A stretch of DNA of 64,000 bases from Leptospira johnsonii (GCF_003112675.1 NZ_BFAY01000011.1:682001-746000), one strand, 5' to 3'; counted from the first letter of the stretch, positions 1 through 9,098 are shown. The notes: generated by a model from the letters alone, not told the origin. Numbers and translations: made by a program.

Positions 1-519
1 TCCGAGCAAGTCTCTCAGGGATTTTTGGGAAGATAGCCCCAATTGTTCCTGGATACTTTCCAGGTCCCAGCCCGCCTCGATCAGGTGAGAAGCCAAACTT
101 CTCCTGAGCCTAAAAACGGAAATCGGAAGACCCGTCATTTCTTCTAGCTTAGAAAACATTTTTTGAACGGTCCTGGGACGAAGTTTGCCCATCCTACCGG
201 AAAACAAAAAGTCCTCCCCCTGTTTTCCCTGGGAAATAAACCAAAGATCCCTTCTTAAAGAAAGGGGAATGGACGGACTCCTGGGGTTTAAGGTTTGGGA
301 ATGATGGATCAATATTTTATGATGAGACCAATCCAAGTCTTCCACTCTCAGGGAGACCAATTCGGAAAGTTGGAGCCCGAAAGAATACAGCATACGAAAC
401 CATAGATAATGATTTTCGTGTGTTCTCGATGCGTTCAGAAGGAGCCGGATCTCCTCCTTGCTTAAGGCCGGATTGTCCTCAGGCAAAATTTTGGTTCTGA
501 TTCTTTTCTCTTTTTTCAT
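1..519 (-). CDS. Tyrosine recombinase-like protein, degenerate catalytic site (3' end cut by window)
   Basis: The ATG at 519-517 opens a frame that stays open for 173 codons to the window edge; an in-frame TAG lies four codons upstream. The protein resembles the catalytic domain of XerC/XerD-type integrases. Box I reads LYSFGLQLSELVSL (usual form Y-TGLR-SEL--L). Box II reads FRLRRSLASHLIEAG followed by IQEQLGLSS (usual form H-LRHSFATHLL--G then IQ-LLGHSS). The family's RKHRH residues are largely lost: box I Arg is Gln, the box II His is Phe, and the late His is Leu. Only the box II Arg is clearly kept. There is no N-terminal SAM-like core-binding domain. A dead recombinase relative or DNA-binding regulator is more likely than an active integrase; the tyrosine would lie outside the window. 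Confidence 0.7.
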   Translation of the reverse strand, partial: MKKEKRIRTKILPEDNPALSKEEIRLLLNASRTHENHYLWFRMLYSFGLQLSELVSLRVEDLDWSHHKILIHHSQTLNPRSPSIPLSLRRDLWFISQGKQGEDFLFSGRMGKLRPRTVQKMFSKLEEMTGLPISVFRLRRSLASHLIEAGWDLESIQEQLGLSSQKSLRDLLG

Positions 520-833
520 TCGAATGCCCTAATGTGATTTTTTTCTCGGAGAATAGAATTCAGGAAAGGGCCTGCAAAGTAGAATTTGCCAGTTTGATCG
601 ATTGGTTTGCGGAATATTGGTTACTAGCCAGATAGGATGGATGGGCGCAGAACGTGGATTCTTGGTTCCGAGGTAATATATTGATTTACTATGCGACAGC
701 GATCGTAGCGGAAATCCCGCGAAGCGGATTGGAGCGTAGAGCGCGATCACGAGCTAGCGAGTGAGTCGCCCTACTTTTCAAATCGTCATTGAATTGTTAT
801 CCGATCTTAACGAGTTCGGGTTTGGATACAAAG
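520..833. other. Intergenic region between divergent genes, with a repetitive GC-rich block
   Basis: This 314-base stretch separates the recombinase-like gene from the hydrolase gene. I see no convincing gene in it. Bases 692-771 form a block unlike the AT-rich flanks, built of recurring AGCG/GCGA words and bounded by GCGAC on the left and GTCGC on the right. The rest presumably holds the two divergent promoters, but none is clear. Confidence 0.5.
692..771. repeat. GC-rich AGCG-repetitive intergenic block
   Basis: The block contains AGCG words at about 698, 706, 723 and 755 plus GAGCG/GCGCG variants between, at spacings near multiples of 8-9 bases. The ends GCGAC and GTCGC are inverted relative to each other, and GCGG/CCGC around 707-720 can form a short hairpin. 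It looks like a dispersed intergenic repeat (REP-like), but no second copy is present in this window, so that identity is unproven. Confidence 0.35.
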
Positions 834-1874
834 ATGAAATATTTCTGGAAAGCGGCTAAATTCGCTCTTCATTGCCAATTACCGACTCCGCCAAAAGTCT
901 CAGAACAAGAGATCATAGTTAGAACGGATCAATTTGAAATTCCCGCGATCCTTTACACTCCGAAAGGAAAATCCTGCGGGACTATTTTAGCAGTAAATGG
1001 ATTGGCCTACTTGGGAAATAAGGACCCAAGATTCGCGGCAGTTTGCAGATCCGCAGCGGCAGTCGGCTATACCGTAATTTCTCCTTTATTGGTAGAAGTT
1101 ACACAGTTCCACATTCGAAAAGAGACTGTCGAAAAAATAAAAGAACTGATCCTTCACATTTCTTCTAATAAAGAATATTGCCCGGACCAAAAACTTTCTT
1201 ATATCGCTCCTTCTTTTTCTGGAAGTATGGGACTGATCGCAGCATCGGATCCCGAAGTAGGAAAAAACATTTCCTCCATTCTTACCATCGGCGCGTATTG
1301 CGATGTTCAATCCACTTTGGATTACGTGATGACCTCAGACGAGGGAGACGAGTATGGAAGAATGATCCTACTTTATAATTTCGTAAAGTATGCTCTTAAG
1401 TCCGACAACCAAGAGTTGGAATTTGCATTAAAAGCTTGCGTTTTGGATGGAAGTTTTTCCAGAGAGAACTTGGAGCTCCCCACAGTTTTGGAAAATATCA
1501 GCGCTGAAAACAAAGAAGTATTCTTCAAGCTCAGAGAAGATAAAAGTTTTAGGGAAAAAATCTGGAAAGAGATCGTGTCAAACGCAGGATCTCAAAGTTC
1601 CTTTTTGCAAGAATTGCAAGTTAAGGATAAATTACATTTATTAGATTGTCATGTTTCTATTGTTCATGGTTTGGGAGACAATGTGGTCCCTGCGAAAGAA
1701 GCCATGATCTTAAAAGATAATCTTCCTCGTAAAAAATCCAAATTGGTGCTAACACCTTTGATCTCTCATGGGGATGTAGGGATTTCTTTGGCTCAGTTAC
1801 CTGCGATCTATGATCTGGTGCAGGGCTTTGCATTTTTCTTTAAGAATGCTAGAGTAAAAGAAAGGGCAGCTTAA
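834..1874 (+). CDS. Alpha/beta-hydrolase family protein
   Basis: The protein has the order expected of an alpha/beta hydrolase. An early beta-strand region (GTILAVNGLAYLG) is followed by a nucleophile elbow (IAPSFSGSMGL), a late acidic loop (GLGDNVVPAKEA) and a C-terminal ISHGDVG that supplies the presumed catalytic His. The elbow reads S-F-S-G-S, where the family consensus is G-x-S-x-G. I chose the ATG at 834 over the in-frame TTG at 789; it starts MKYFWKAAKF and avoids 15 poorly conserved-looking residues. No signal peptide is evident, so it is probably cytoplasmic. The substrate is not predictable. It converges on the kinase gene, with two bases between the stop codons. Confidence 0.7.
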   Translation: MKYFWKAAKFALHCQLPTPPKVSEQEIIVRTDQFEIPAILYTPKGKSCGTILAVNGLAYLGNKDPRFAAVCRSAAAVGYTVISPLLVEVTQFHIRKETVEKIKELILHISSNKEYCPDQKLSYIAPSFSGSMGLIAASDPEVGKNISSILTIGAYCDVQSTLDYVMTSDEGDEYGRMILLYNFVKYALKSDNQELEFALKACVLDGSFSRENLELPTVLENISAENKEVFFKLREDKSFREKIWKEIVSNAGSQSSFLQELQVKDKLHLLDCHVSIVHGLGDNVVPAKEAMILKDNLPRKKSKLVLTPLISHGDVGISLAQLPAIYDLVQGFAFFFKNARVKERAA

Positions 1875-1876
1875 TT

Positions 1877-4264
1877 TTAGAAACTTTTCGTGTAAAAGTA
1901 TTCGATCAGGTCCCTGATCTTATAGGGTTTTTCCAGAAGGTCGTTAATTCCGAGTACGGAAAGTTTTTCCTTGGTTTCATTTCCGAAATCAGTTCCTGAG
2001 ACAAAAATTTTCAACTCAGGACATTCTTTTTTGATGGTTTCCAAAAATTCCAAGGAAGAAAGATTTTCAAGATCCAGATCGATGACGATCAATGCCACAG
2101 AAGATTTGAATTTGTTTAATATTTCATGCGCCTTTTTCGCGCTTTCCGCTCCGATCACTCTAAATCCCAAGGCCAACATTTGGTCCTGTAGGATTTCCGA
2201 TAAATACGTGGATTCTTCGACTACTAGAATAATACCTGTAGAGGTTTGAGGATCTTTTGCGGAACTTTCTATAAATTGAGAAGCCTTGGTCTTTGCCACA
2301 GGAAAGAATAATCGTATGCTTGTGCCTATTCCCAATTGGGAACTGACCTGTACCATTCCCTCATGGTTTTGCATGATCCCATAGACCATGGACATTCCAA
2401 GACCACTTCCTTGGTTCTTGGTCTTCGTAGTGAAGAACGGCTCGAAGATCCTTTTTTTGGTTTCTTCGCTCATTCCTTCTCCGTTATCCGAAATCTCGAT
2501 ACAAAGATATTCTGCTGGTTCTGAAAGAGGGAACGATTCCCTAATACTTGATCCTTGCACACCAAACGCACGGATTGAGATCTCTCCTCCATCTGAAAGT
2601 GCATCTCTTGCATTTAGACATAGATTAATAAGCACCTGCTCCAATTGAGAATAATCTCCCAAGATTGTAGGAAGTCCTTCTTTGCAGTCTTTTTTGAATT
2701 TTATTTTTTCGGAGAATGTAGGGACCAAAAGATCAACCGTTTCATTTACCAGCTGGTCGACAAAGATCGTTCTAAATCCGCCGCCTCCTTTTCTAGCTAA
2801 GGAAAGAAGTCTCCGAACTATGATCGCTCCTCTTCCTGCAGCCGCATTGATAGAACGTGACATGTCCAATAAAGAAGCGAATTTGGAAGATTCCAGTTGC
2901 ATTCTAGTCGCATACCCGGAAATGATCTGAAGAATATTATTAAAATCGTGAGCGATCCCGCCCGCCAAAGTTCCGATCGTTTCTAATTTTTTCGATTCTA
3001 TAAGTTGGTCTTCTAACTTACGACGAAGAGTATCGTCCATTAGATATCCTCGGATAGAATCTATACTTCCCGACTTATTGAATGTAGCGAAATAATTTCC
3101 CGTGGTATGGATGGGTAATCCATTCTTTTCCTGAAAAAATTCTTCGTGGGTCTCTAATCTGGAATTGATCTGTATCTTCTGTAAGAAAAAGGAATAATCA
3201 TCATAAGAAGGAAAAAGATCCGCAAAATTTTTCAGAGAAACTTCTGCTTGGGACTCGAAACCGAACATTTTTAGGAATGAAGAATTGGCAGCTAAAATAT
3301 TTCCGGAAGGGTCTGTGATAAAATTCGCGGAAAGATTTTCTTCGAAAAATTTTCGGTATTGTTCTCGGCTCTGTAGAAGTTTACCTTCTATCCTTCTTCT
3401 TTTTTGTAGCTCTTTTCTGGAATCACTTGTAGCCCTTCCCGTGATCAAAGCGACTACGCATAAGATCCCCAAGTTCAATAAAAAGATAAGTTCTTTATCG
3501 TCCTTAAACCATTGGTAATGTTCTGAACGTCCAAATAGGACCGGAAATACGAAGGTCACCATTTGTACCCAGATATTAGCGATCAACGCCATAGTGATCC
3601 CGTATCTCAAGGAGGCCCAAAGAACGAATAACGCAAATACGAACCAGTATTCTAAGGAAGGAATGATCGCACCGAAAACACCGCAGAGTAAGAATACTGA
3701 TAGGATCTCTATAATCCTTTTGGGCTTTAAATTTCTGAGTCTAGTTCGATCCCAACTTGTTTCTCTTTTTTCCCAGGCACCTTCCGTTCTTGCCCAACCT
3801 TTTAGCTCCATCCAAGGAGTAGCCCATAACAGAATCGGGACGGAAACGCTCAATGTGTCGAATAACGTGGCTCCTATTCCTTGAATAGAGGATACGAGCA
3901 ACTTATCCTGAGAAAGATCACCAAATAGAACAAGCCCACCGGCGACTAAAAATCCGTTACATATCGCAGCAGGGAAGGCAACCCAGAGTAAAAATCGTAC
4001 AGTCTCTCTTAAATCCGGCAAGGAAGACTTTCCTTTTTTCCATTTAATAAAGAAGAACCAGGAAATCCCCACTGCCAAAACTTCCCAAAGACAATAAATG
4101 GGATATTTATCCACATCGTGAAGCCCCCAGAGGTTGGCGGTGAATAATGCGTTGGCGTACATAGCGGGTAACGTGCGTGCCGGTCCCCACCAAAAACATA
4201 ATACGATACCGATAGGAATAGGAAGATAGGATATGGAGACCCCGGTATCCACTTGGAAAGCCAA
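1877..4264 (-). CDS. MASE1-PAS hybrid histidine kinase with receiver domain
   Basis: From residue 1 to about 280 there are eight or so hydrophobic segments of MASE1 type. A PAS domain (about 300-400) follows, then a HisKA dimerisation helix with phospho-acceptor His near 439 (GGIAHDFNNILQ). The HATPase domain shows an N box (NLCLNARDAL), DNGEGM and GSGLGMSMV. A receiver domain starts near 675, with Asp in VIDLDLE and Lys in LEKPY; its acidic pocket is EE where DD is usual. It should be a membrane-bound sensor passing phosphate to its own receiver. The TTG at 4264 has no ribosome site and would cut the first membrane helix. The frame stays open upstream and a GGAGG at 4350-4354 precedes an in-frame ATA at 4339, so the true start is probably upstream. 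Confidence 0.88.
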   Translation of the reverse strand: MAFQVDTGVSISYLPIPIGIVLCFWWGPARTLPAMYANALFTANLWGLHDVDKYPIYCLWEVLAVGISWFFFIKWKKGKSSLPDLRETVRFLLWVAFPAAICNGFLVAGGLVLFGDLSQDKLLVSSIQGIGATLFDTLSVSVPILLWATPWMELKGWARTEGAWEKRETSWDRTRLRNLKPKRIIEILSVFLLCGVFGAIIPSLEYWFVFALFVLWASLRYGITMALIANIWVQMVTFVFPVLFGRSEHYQWFKDDKELIFLLNLGILCVVALITGRATSDSRKELQKRRRIEGKLLQSREQYRKFFEENLSANFITDPSGNILAANSSFLKMFGFESQAEVSLKNFADLFPSYDDYSFFLQKIQINSRLETHEEFFQEKNGLPIHTTGNYFATFNKSGSIDSIRGYLMDDTLRRKLEDQLIESKKLETIGTLAGGIAHDFNNILQIISGYATRMQLESSKFASLLDMSRSINAAAGRGAIIVRRLLSLARKGGGGFRTIFVDQLVNETVDLLVPTFSEKIKFKKDCKEGLPTILGDYSQLEQVLINLCLNARDALSDGGEISIRAFGVQGSSIRESFPLSEPAEYLCIEISDNGEGMSEETKKRIFEPFFTTKTKNQGSGLGMSMVYGIMQNHEGMVQVSSQLGIGTSIRLFFPVAKTKASQFIESSAKDPQTSTGIILVVEESTYLSEILQDQMLALGFRVIGAESAKKAHEILNKFKSSVALIVIDLDLENLSSLEFLETIKKECPELKIFVSGTDFGNETKEKLSVLGINDLLEKPYKIRDLIEYFYTKSF

Positions 4265-4545
4265 GGAGGCTTTGGAAGCGAAATGAAACAGGATTAACGG
4301 AAGGATCCAAGTCCAATAAGGCAGCGCCTTATTTTCTATAAAGGCAGTTCCTCCACTGTTTTTTTTTATGTCGGATAAAAAATTCAGAACCGCGCCCCAG
4401 GTTCCAATATTCCTTATCGTTTAAAGGGAATCCACTCTTTGCAGGAAATAGGGTTAAAATTAATGATTTTGATCCCTGAAACTTTTTGTTTCCTATACGA
4501 AAAAAATCGAGTTATTCGTTGTTAAATGGGAGTTGATCGCATCTA

Positions 4546-4564
4546 AGCAGAACTTAGTTCTGCT
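4546..4564. repeat. Perfect 9-bp inverted repeat across the SET gene stop codon
   Basis: AGCAGAACT and AGTTCTGCT are exact inverse complements separated by one base. They cover the stop codon (4554-4556) of the SET-domain gene. No T-tract follows on the minus strand, so it is not a typical intrinsic terminator. It could be a 3' hairpin that stabilises the message or a protein-binding site. Confidence 0.5.
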
Positions 4565-4997
4565 CCACAGGTGAGACATCTAGATGGATCCAGTATTCGT
4601 CTCCATAGTCGAAGAACAATTCCTCGCCTGCTCTGATCTTGCGCATTGCTTCGAATCTCGCAGTCTTCCATCGAGTAGAAACCACTAATCTTACATTCGG
4701 TTTAGAGCTATGATTGATATAACGAGTATAGTTGGATTCTTTACCTTCTCCATAGATCCAATGATCTTTGCAGATCCAAAGTAAATACTTGGACTCACAG
4801 TATCTTGCGGAGTTGGCCGACTTATCGTCAAGGACCCTACCGGTATAAAATCCGACAGTATCACCTTTGACTAGGTCTTGTTTGGAGAATAATCCCATTC
4901 CGATTCCGGGTATCTCGGATTCCCTAATTTCGAAATCCTTCTCTGAGAATACTCGAGGTCTGCGAATTTTATATCTGACCGACATCGTGAGAAACAT
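4554..4997 (-). CDS. SET domain protein (putative lysine methyltransferase)
   Basis: This 147-residue protein is almost entirely one SET domain. It opens with [16 protein letters not shown], the usual first SET motif. It then carries [10 protein letters not shown] (residues 92-101), the motif that binds S-adenosylmethionine, and ends with [13 protein letters not shown], containing the catalytic Tyr near 131. Proteins of this family methylate lysines; the bacterial target is unknown. An AGGAGGAG run precedes the ATG at 4997 by two bases and a second in-frame ATG (4985) by 14, so either may be used. There is no post-SET cysteine cluster. It faces rppH across a 161-base gap. Confidence 0.8.
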   Translation of the reverse strand: MFLTMSVRYKIRRPRVFSEKDFEIRESEIPGIGMGLFSKQDLVKGDTVGFYTGRVLDDKSANSARYCESKYLLWICKDHWIYGEGKESNYTRYINHSSKPNVRLVVSTRWKTARFEAMRKIRAGEELFFDYGDEYWIHLDVSPVEQN

Positions 4998-5158
4998 CTC
5001 CTCCTATTAGATCGGAATATTAATCCAAAGAATCTTATGCCCTCTCTTTGTCTATCCGCAATTGATTTATCATATTTTTCTACTAAACGTATATTACTTT
5101 AGGTCCAAATTTTTTTATAGGCTTGTCTCTCGAATATATGATGTAAATCTCTACTAAG

Positions 5159-5644
5159 ATGGACAAACCGTATAGAAAGAACGTAGGGATGGTGGTCTTC
5201 AACTCTAAAGGAGAGGTTTTAGTAGGAGAAAGACTCAATTTTAAAGGCTCTTGGCAGTTTCCTCAAGGAGGAATAGATAATGGAGAAGATCCTAATACTG
5301 CCGCTCAAAGAGAACTTTTAGAAGAAGTAGGCATCCAAGACGCTAAGATCATCTATGAATATCCAAGTTGGATCAATTATGATTTTCCTGAGTCCCTACA
5401 TTTAAGCTCTAATCTTAAAAAGTATAAAGGCCAAACCCAAAAATGGTATCTTCTATATTGGAACGGTAAAGCAGAAGACTGTAATCTAACGGCTCATGAG
5501 CAAGAGTTTGAAAGAGTGAGATTCATTCCCTTCCAAGAATGCCTTTCGACCGTGGTCTCGTTTAAGCAAGATGTGTATCGACAACTAGTCCAAGAGTTCC
5601 AACCTAAGATTTCGGATTTTCTGAAGAAGGGATCTTCAGCATGA
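5159..5644 (+). CDS. rppH: RNA pyrophosphohydrolase (Nudix family)
   Basis: The protein (161 aa) matches the RppH/NudH group, which removes pyrophosphate from the 5' end of RNA and so starts decay. The Nudix box spans residues 38-59 (G-x5-E-x7-REL-x-EE-x-GI, with REx2EE at 51-56). It is preceded by [10 protein letters not shown], and a WYLLY strand follows the box. Length and the absence of added domains fit the family. The start is ATG 5159 with only a weak upstream AAG as ribosome site. The stop overlaps the next start (ATGA), so translation of the globin gene is probably coupled to it. Confidence 0.88.
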   Translation: MDKPYRKNVGMVVFNSKGEVLVGERLNFKGSWQFPQGGIDNGEDPNTAAQRELLEEVGIQDAKIIYEYPSWINYDFPESLHLSSNLKKYKGQTQKWYLLYWNGKAEDCNLTAHEQEFERVRFIPFQECLSTVVSFKQDVYRQLVQEFQPKISDFLKKGSSA

Positions 5645-6069
5645 GCGCGACATTCTATACTCCTCCCGGAGGACCTCCTCCTCCCAGTCCGCGCCTCAGA
5701 GAATTATTTGCAAAGGTTGGAGAAGATTCCATTCGGGAACTTGTTTCCGTTTTCTATGATCAAATAGCAGTCAGCGAAATTCGTTGGATGTTTCCTGAAG
5801 ATCTAGAAGAGAGCAAAGTAAAGTCAGCAGACTTTATGGTACAAGTTCTTGGAGGTCCGCCCTATTATGTTCAAAAATACGGGCCTCCAAAAATGAGAGC
5901 TAGGCATCTTCCATTTCCGATCGATGAAAAAGCAAGAAGGGTTTGGCTTTCCTGTTATCGTAAGGCGATAAAAGACTGGGAAGCAGACGAAGAATCTAAA
6001 GAAATACTTTGGCAGTTTTTGCAGGATTTCTCCTCTTGGATGGTAAATAAGGCTTCTTCTGAAGAATGA
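5641..6069 (+). CDS. glbO: Group II truncated haemoglobin
   Basis: A 142-residue globin of the TrHbO class. A Pro-rich tail (about residues 8-16) leads into the globin fold. Y39 in FYDQI fits position B10, F51 fits CD1, H89 in RHLPF is the proximal haem ligand (F8), and W102 in VWLSCY fits G8, the class II/III tryptophan. These proteins bind oxygen and nitric oxide or peroxide; the exact role here is unknown. It lies between rppH (4-base overlap) and acyP in a three-gene operon that ends at the terminator at 6416-6461. The gene symbol is by family resemblance. Confidence 0.85.
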   Translation: MSATFYTPPGGPPPPSPRLRELFAKVGEDSIRELVSVFYDQIAVSEIRWMFPEDLEESKVKSADFMVQVLGGPPYYVQKYGPPKMRARHLPFPIDEKARRVWLSCYRKAIKDWEADEESKEILWQFLQDFSSWMVNKASSEE

Positions 6070-6105
6070 GGAAGTATAATTTAGCTCCTAGGAGTTATAA
6101 TGTGA

Positions 6106-6393
6106 ATGGCTGCAAAAAACAATTCTAGAGCAAAAATCAGGATCCGAGGAGCCGTACAAGGAGTTGGTTTTAGATATTTTGTGCTACAAAGAGCGCAAGA
6201 GAATCGACTCAAAGGTTACACTATGAATCTTCCTACTGGAGAAGTAGAAGTTGTAGTGGAAGGAGACAAAGTTTTTATCGAAGATTTGTACAAAGCAGTT
6301 CAAAGAGGACCTTCTAAAGCTAAAGTAACGGAAGCTACAATCCAATGGGAAGACGCTAAAAATACGTTTAGGACTTTCGAGATCAAACGTTGA
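6106..6393 (+). CDS. acyP: Acylphosphatase
   Basis: The 95-residue protein has the complete acylphosphatase fold. The phosphate-binding loop GAVQGVGFRYF contains the catalytic Arg23, and catalytic Asn41 sits in MNLPTGEVEV. It hydrolyses carboxyl-phosphate bonds such as acetyl phosphate and 1,3-bisphosphoglycerate. A TAGGAG about ten bases ahead of the ATG at 6106 serves as ribosome site. It is the last gene of the rppH operon, 36 bases after the globin gene. Confidence 0.93.
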   Translation: MAAKNNSRAKIRIRGAVQGVGFRYFVLQRAQENRLKGYTMNLPTGEVEVVVEGDKVFIEDLYKAVQRGPSKAKVTEATIQWEDAKNTFRTFEIKR

Positions 6394-6415
6394 TCTTATC
6401 CCCTTTGGGAAGTTC

Positions 6416-6461
6416 ACCGGGTTCGATCGAATAAATTTTACTGACGAAACCTGGTTTTTTT
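6416..6461 (+). terminator. Intrinsic terminator of the rppH-globin-acyP operon
   Basis: ACCGGGTTCG (6416-6425) pairs with CGAAACCTGGT (6445-6455) with one G-T pair and one bulged A, followed at once by a run of T. It lies 23 bases after the acyP stop and 15 bases ahead of the next gene, which must therefore rely on read-through or an embedded promoter. Confidence 0.75.
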
Positions 6462-6475
6462 CGGAGAATGACTGT

Positions 6476-7600
6476 ATGCAAGCGAAGGATACATCAAAAA
6501 ATAAACTTCTGAACCTTGCTCTTTTCCGAATTCTCGGATCTATCTTTATCATATCGATCTTACAAAATCCGATCTTCTCAGTCACTCCTACTCCTGTTTC
6601 TTTTATGAGTCCGGTATATGCCGTTCAGGAAGACAAAGGTATCTTAAGACTGATCTCCATTTCTTCGATCAATGGAAAAACGGGACTGGTTTATACAGGA
6701 ACCCAAGAGAAAGGGATCCCGGTTTTCAGAAAACAGAATTATATTCTTTTTAAAACTTCCAAAGATCTGAATCTATTAAACTTAACTAACTCTAAAGTTA
6801 AGACAATCAAAGGTACTAGAGACGCGTTTCCCGGCAATAGCGGGTTCTTGAAAGATAAATCCATTGTGATCTTCTCCAGGAAAAATGGCGATAGATGGGA
6901 AACAGTATTATACGACTACGAAAAGGAGAAGGAGATAAAATCCCTTCCGGGTTACCAACCTTTCGTTTCTCCGGATCAAAAAAATCTGGTATTGATAGGC
7001 AACGAAGTACGTTATTCGGAACATGGAGAAGAATCCCTCAGAGTTCCCATCCATAAGTATTCTCTAGAAACTTCCGAATTAAAAACACTCGCTTGGATAG
7101 AAAGCGGGAAATTACAGATCACTGATGTATATACGGTTGCAGAAGATCTGGTTTTAGTACGTATATCAACGGAAAAGGAAAACAGACTTTATAAACTTCC
7201 TTCTTTAACTGGAGAATTGGTCAAGTTCTCCGATCCATTCTACCCTTTTCCGATAAACCCTCAGTCCAAAGAGCCTAGGGAAAACAAAGAACAAGTAAAC
7301 ATCAGTTTTAGTCCCGACGGAAAAGTTCTGTCCTTCACAGAAAGAGCGGACGGAAAATTGGGAAACATAGTAGTCGTAGATCTAAAAACCAAACAAAGAT
7401 ACGATTCTTCGTTTGTAGGTTGTTTCCCTGTGGTCAAAAACGGATCCGTCTACTTTTTAGGAGATCCTGAATTCGTAAAACAATCCAAGGACCAGGAATA
7501 TAGACCTTATAATAATTATACTCTATATGAATTAGATTATAAAAAAGATAAGATCCGCTCTATTACTCCAATATCCGGAAAAGTAGAACTTCTGGAATAG
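6476..7600 (+). CDS. Membrane-anchored or secreted beta-propeller protein, function unknown
   Basis: A hydrophobic helix at about residues 12-35 (LALFRILGSIFIISILQN) suggests a signal peptide or membrane anchor. The remaining 340 residues are short strand-rich repeats of TolB/WD40-like character, including PFVSPDQKNLVLIG and SFSPDGKVLSFTER, the common 'SPDG' propeller blade signature. It should act outside the cytoplasm, in the periplasm, perhaps as a binding scaffold. I do not recognise the family. GGAG stands nine bases ahead of the ATG, and a terminator ends just upstream, so it may have its own promoter. It converges on the MFS gene. Confidence 0.7.
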   Translation: MQAKDTSKNKLLNLALFRILGSIFIISILQNPIFSVTPTPVSFMSPVYAVQEDKGILRLISISSINGKTGLVYTGTQEKGIPVFRKQNYILFKTSKDLNLLNLTNSKVKTIKGTRDAFPGNSGFLKDKSIVIFSRKNGDRWETVLYDYEKEKEIKSLPGYQPFVSPDQKNLVLIGNEVRYSEHGEESLRVPIHKYSLETSELKTLAWIESGKLQITDVYTVAEDLVLVRISTEKENRLYKLPSLTGELVKFSDPFYPFPINPQSKEPRENKEQVNISFSPDGKVLSFTERADGKLGNIVVVDLKTKQRYDSSFVGCFPVVKNGSVYFLGDPEFVKQSKDQEYRPYNNYTLYELDYKKDKIRSITPISGKVELLE

Positions 7601-7638
7601 ATCCTACGATGATCTATGACCTGTATTGCATTATAATT

Positions 7639-8919
7639 TTATGATGCGAATTCAGGTGTTTCGGAAAGTTTTACTTCTTCCTTCTCAGTTGATACTGCAA
7701 AGATCCCAAGCGCGGTGATCACACATAATGTTCCTGCAAATATGAACGCAAGATCGTATTCTCCCTGCACCGTGCGGATATAACCTGCTCCAAATGCGGC
7801 AACCGCAGCTCCGATCTGATGGAATGCGACCACCCAACCGAACATCAATCCGACTTTTTCTCTTCCGAATATTTTAGCTGTTAATGCGACTGTAGGAGGA
7901 ACGGTAGCAATCCAATCTAATCCGTAAAATACTGCAAAGATAGAAAGCCTATTCGATTCTGGATCGAATGCTTGAGGCAGTAATAATAAAGAGATCCCTC
8001 TCAATCCATAATACATAAATAACAGAATTTTGTTATTCACTCTGTCCGATAGCCAACCAGAACCCACTGTGCCGACCAGATCGAAAATTCCCATCAATGC
8101 CAAAAGACCAGCGGCTCTTACTTCCGGGATCCCGTGATCCGAACATGCAGGTACTAAGTGAGTCCCTACAAGTCCGTTTGTACTTGCGCCGCATACGAAA
8201 AAACTTGCTGCAAGAATCCAAAAATTCCTAGATCTCAATCCGACCTTAAGTGCGGTGATCGCCTCCATGAATGGATTTCCGGAAACAGGTAGGATCCCTT
8301 CTTCTTCACTTTTTGCTCCATAAGGTAAGAGTCCGGATCGTTTAGGAGAATCTTTCATTAAGAAGAATACTGCAGGAAGAAGTATCGCTATAATAGAAGC
8401 CACCCCATAGACTGCGTTTCTCCATCCCGCTTGTTCCGTTAGAGAAGCCAAAAACGGAAGAAAAATGATCTGACCTGTGGCTGTGCTCGCCGTTAAAATT
8501 CCCATGAGAAGTCCTCTATGAGAAACGAACCAACGATTGACCACTGTGGCTCCTAAAACTAAGGCAGCCATCCCCGAACCGAATCCGACCATCACTCCCC
8601 ATAGAACTACTAATTGCCAATTTGTTCGCATAATCGTTGTTAGCAGAATTCCGGTGATCAATAGTCCGAGCGCGAATATCATAATTCGTTTTATGCCAAA
8701 ACGATTCATTAGCCCTGCGGCGAATGGTCCGACAAGTCCGTACAATAGAAGATTTACAGAGACTGCAAAAGAGATCGCGGATCTATCCCAACCGAATTCT
8801 TTTTCGAGAGGAATGATCAGAATTCCAGGCATGGACCGCACTCCTGCGGCAACGATCAAAGTGAAGAAGGTAATGATCAAAACGATCCAAGCATAATGAA
8901 AAGAAAAACGTCTGCTCAA
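7639..8919 (-). CDS. MFS transporter (oxalate/formate or monocarboxylate carrier-like)
   Basis: Twelve hydrophobic helices in two groups of six are visible, with a charged central loop near residues 195-220. Between helices 2 and 3 stands MNRFGIKR, the family's D-R-x-G-R-R-type loop. The fold and the start (FHYAWIVLIITFFTLIVAAGVRS) resemble the monocarboxylate and oxalate/formate antiporter branch; the substrate is unknown. The start is TTG 8919 (MSRRFSFHYAW), with AGAGG seven bases upstream. It is divergent from the gamma-glutamyltransferase-like gene. Confidence 0.85.
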   Translation of the reverse strand: MSRRFSFHYAWIVLIITFFTLIVAAGVRSMPGILIIPLEKEFGWDRSAISFAVSVNLLLYGLVGPFAAGLMNRFGIKRIMIFALGLLITGILLTTIMRTNWQLVVLWGVMVGFGSGMAALVLGATVVNRWFVSHRGLLMGILTASTATGQIIFLPFLASLTEQAGWRNAVYGVASIIAILLPAVFFLMKDSPKRSGLLPYGAKSEEEGILPVSGNPFMEAITALKVGLRSRNFWILAASFFVCGASTNGLVGTHLVPACSDHGIPEVRAAGLLALMGIFDLVGTVGSGWLSDRVNNKILLFMYYGLRGISLLLLPQAFDPESNRLSIFAVFYGLDWIATVPPTVALTAKIFGREKVGLMFGWVVAFHQIGAAVAAFGAGYIRTVQGEYDLAFIFAGTLCVITALGIFAVSTEKEEVKLSETPEFAS

Positions 8920-9098
8920 ATTAAGCCTCTATAATCCGGACCGGGAGATCCTTTCGAATTCCCTATTTATGATTGGACTATACTTCCATTTAAAAGTTAT
9001 AAATTCCGTTCATTCCTTTCTGAGCTTTCAAGTATAAAAAAATCTTGCTCGTTCCTTCGGAAGAATTAGAAAGATCCTCTCGCAGTGAAGAGGAAATC

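Noticed and set aside
529..750. A 73-residue minus-strand frame in the intergenic region
   Set aside because: It overlaps the GC-rich repeat block, has no ribosome site and resembles no protein.
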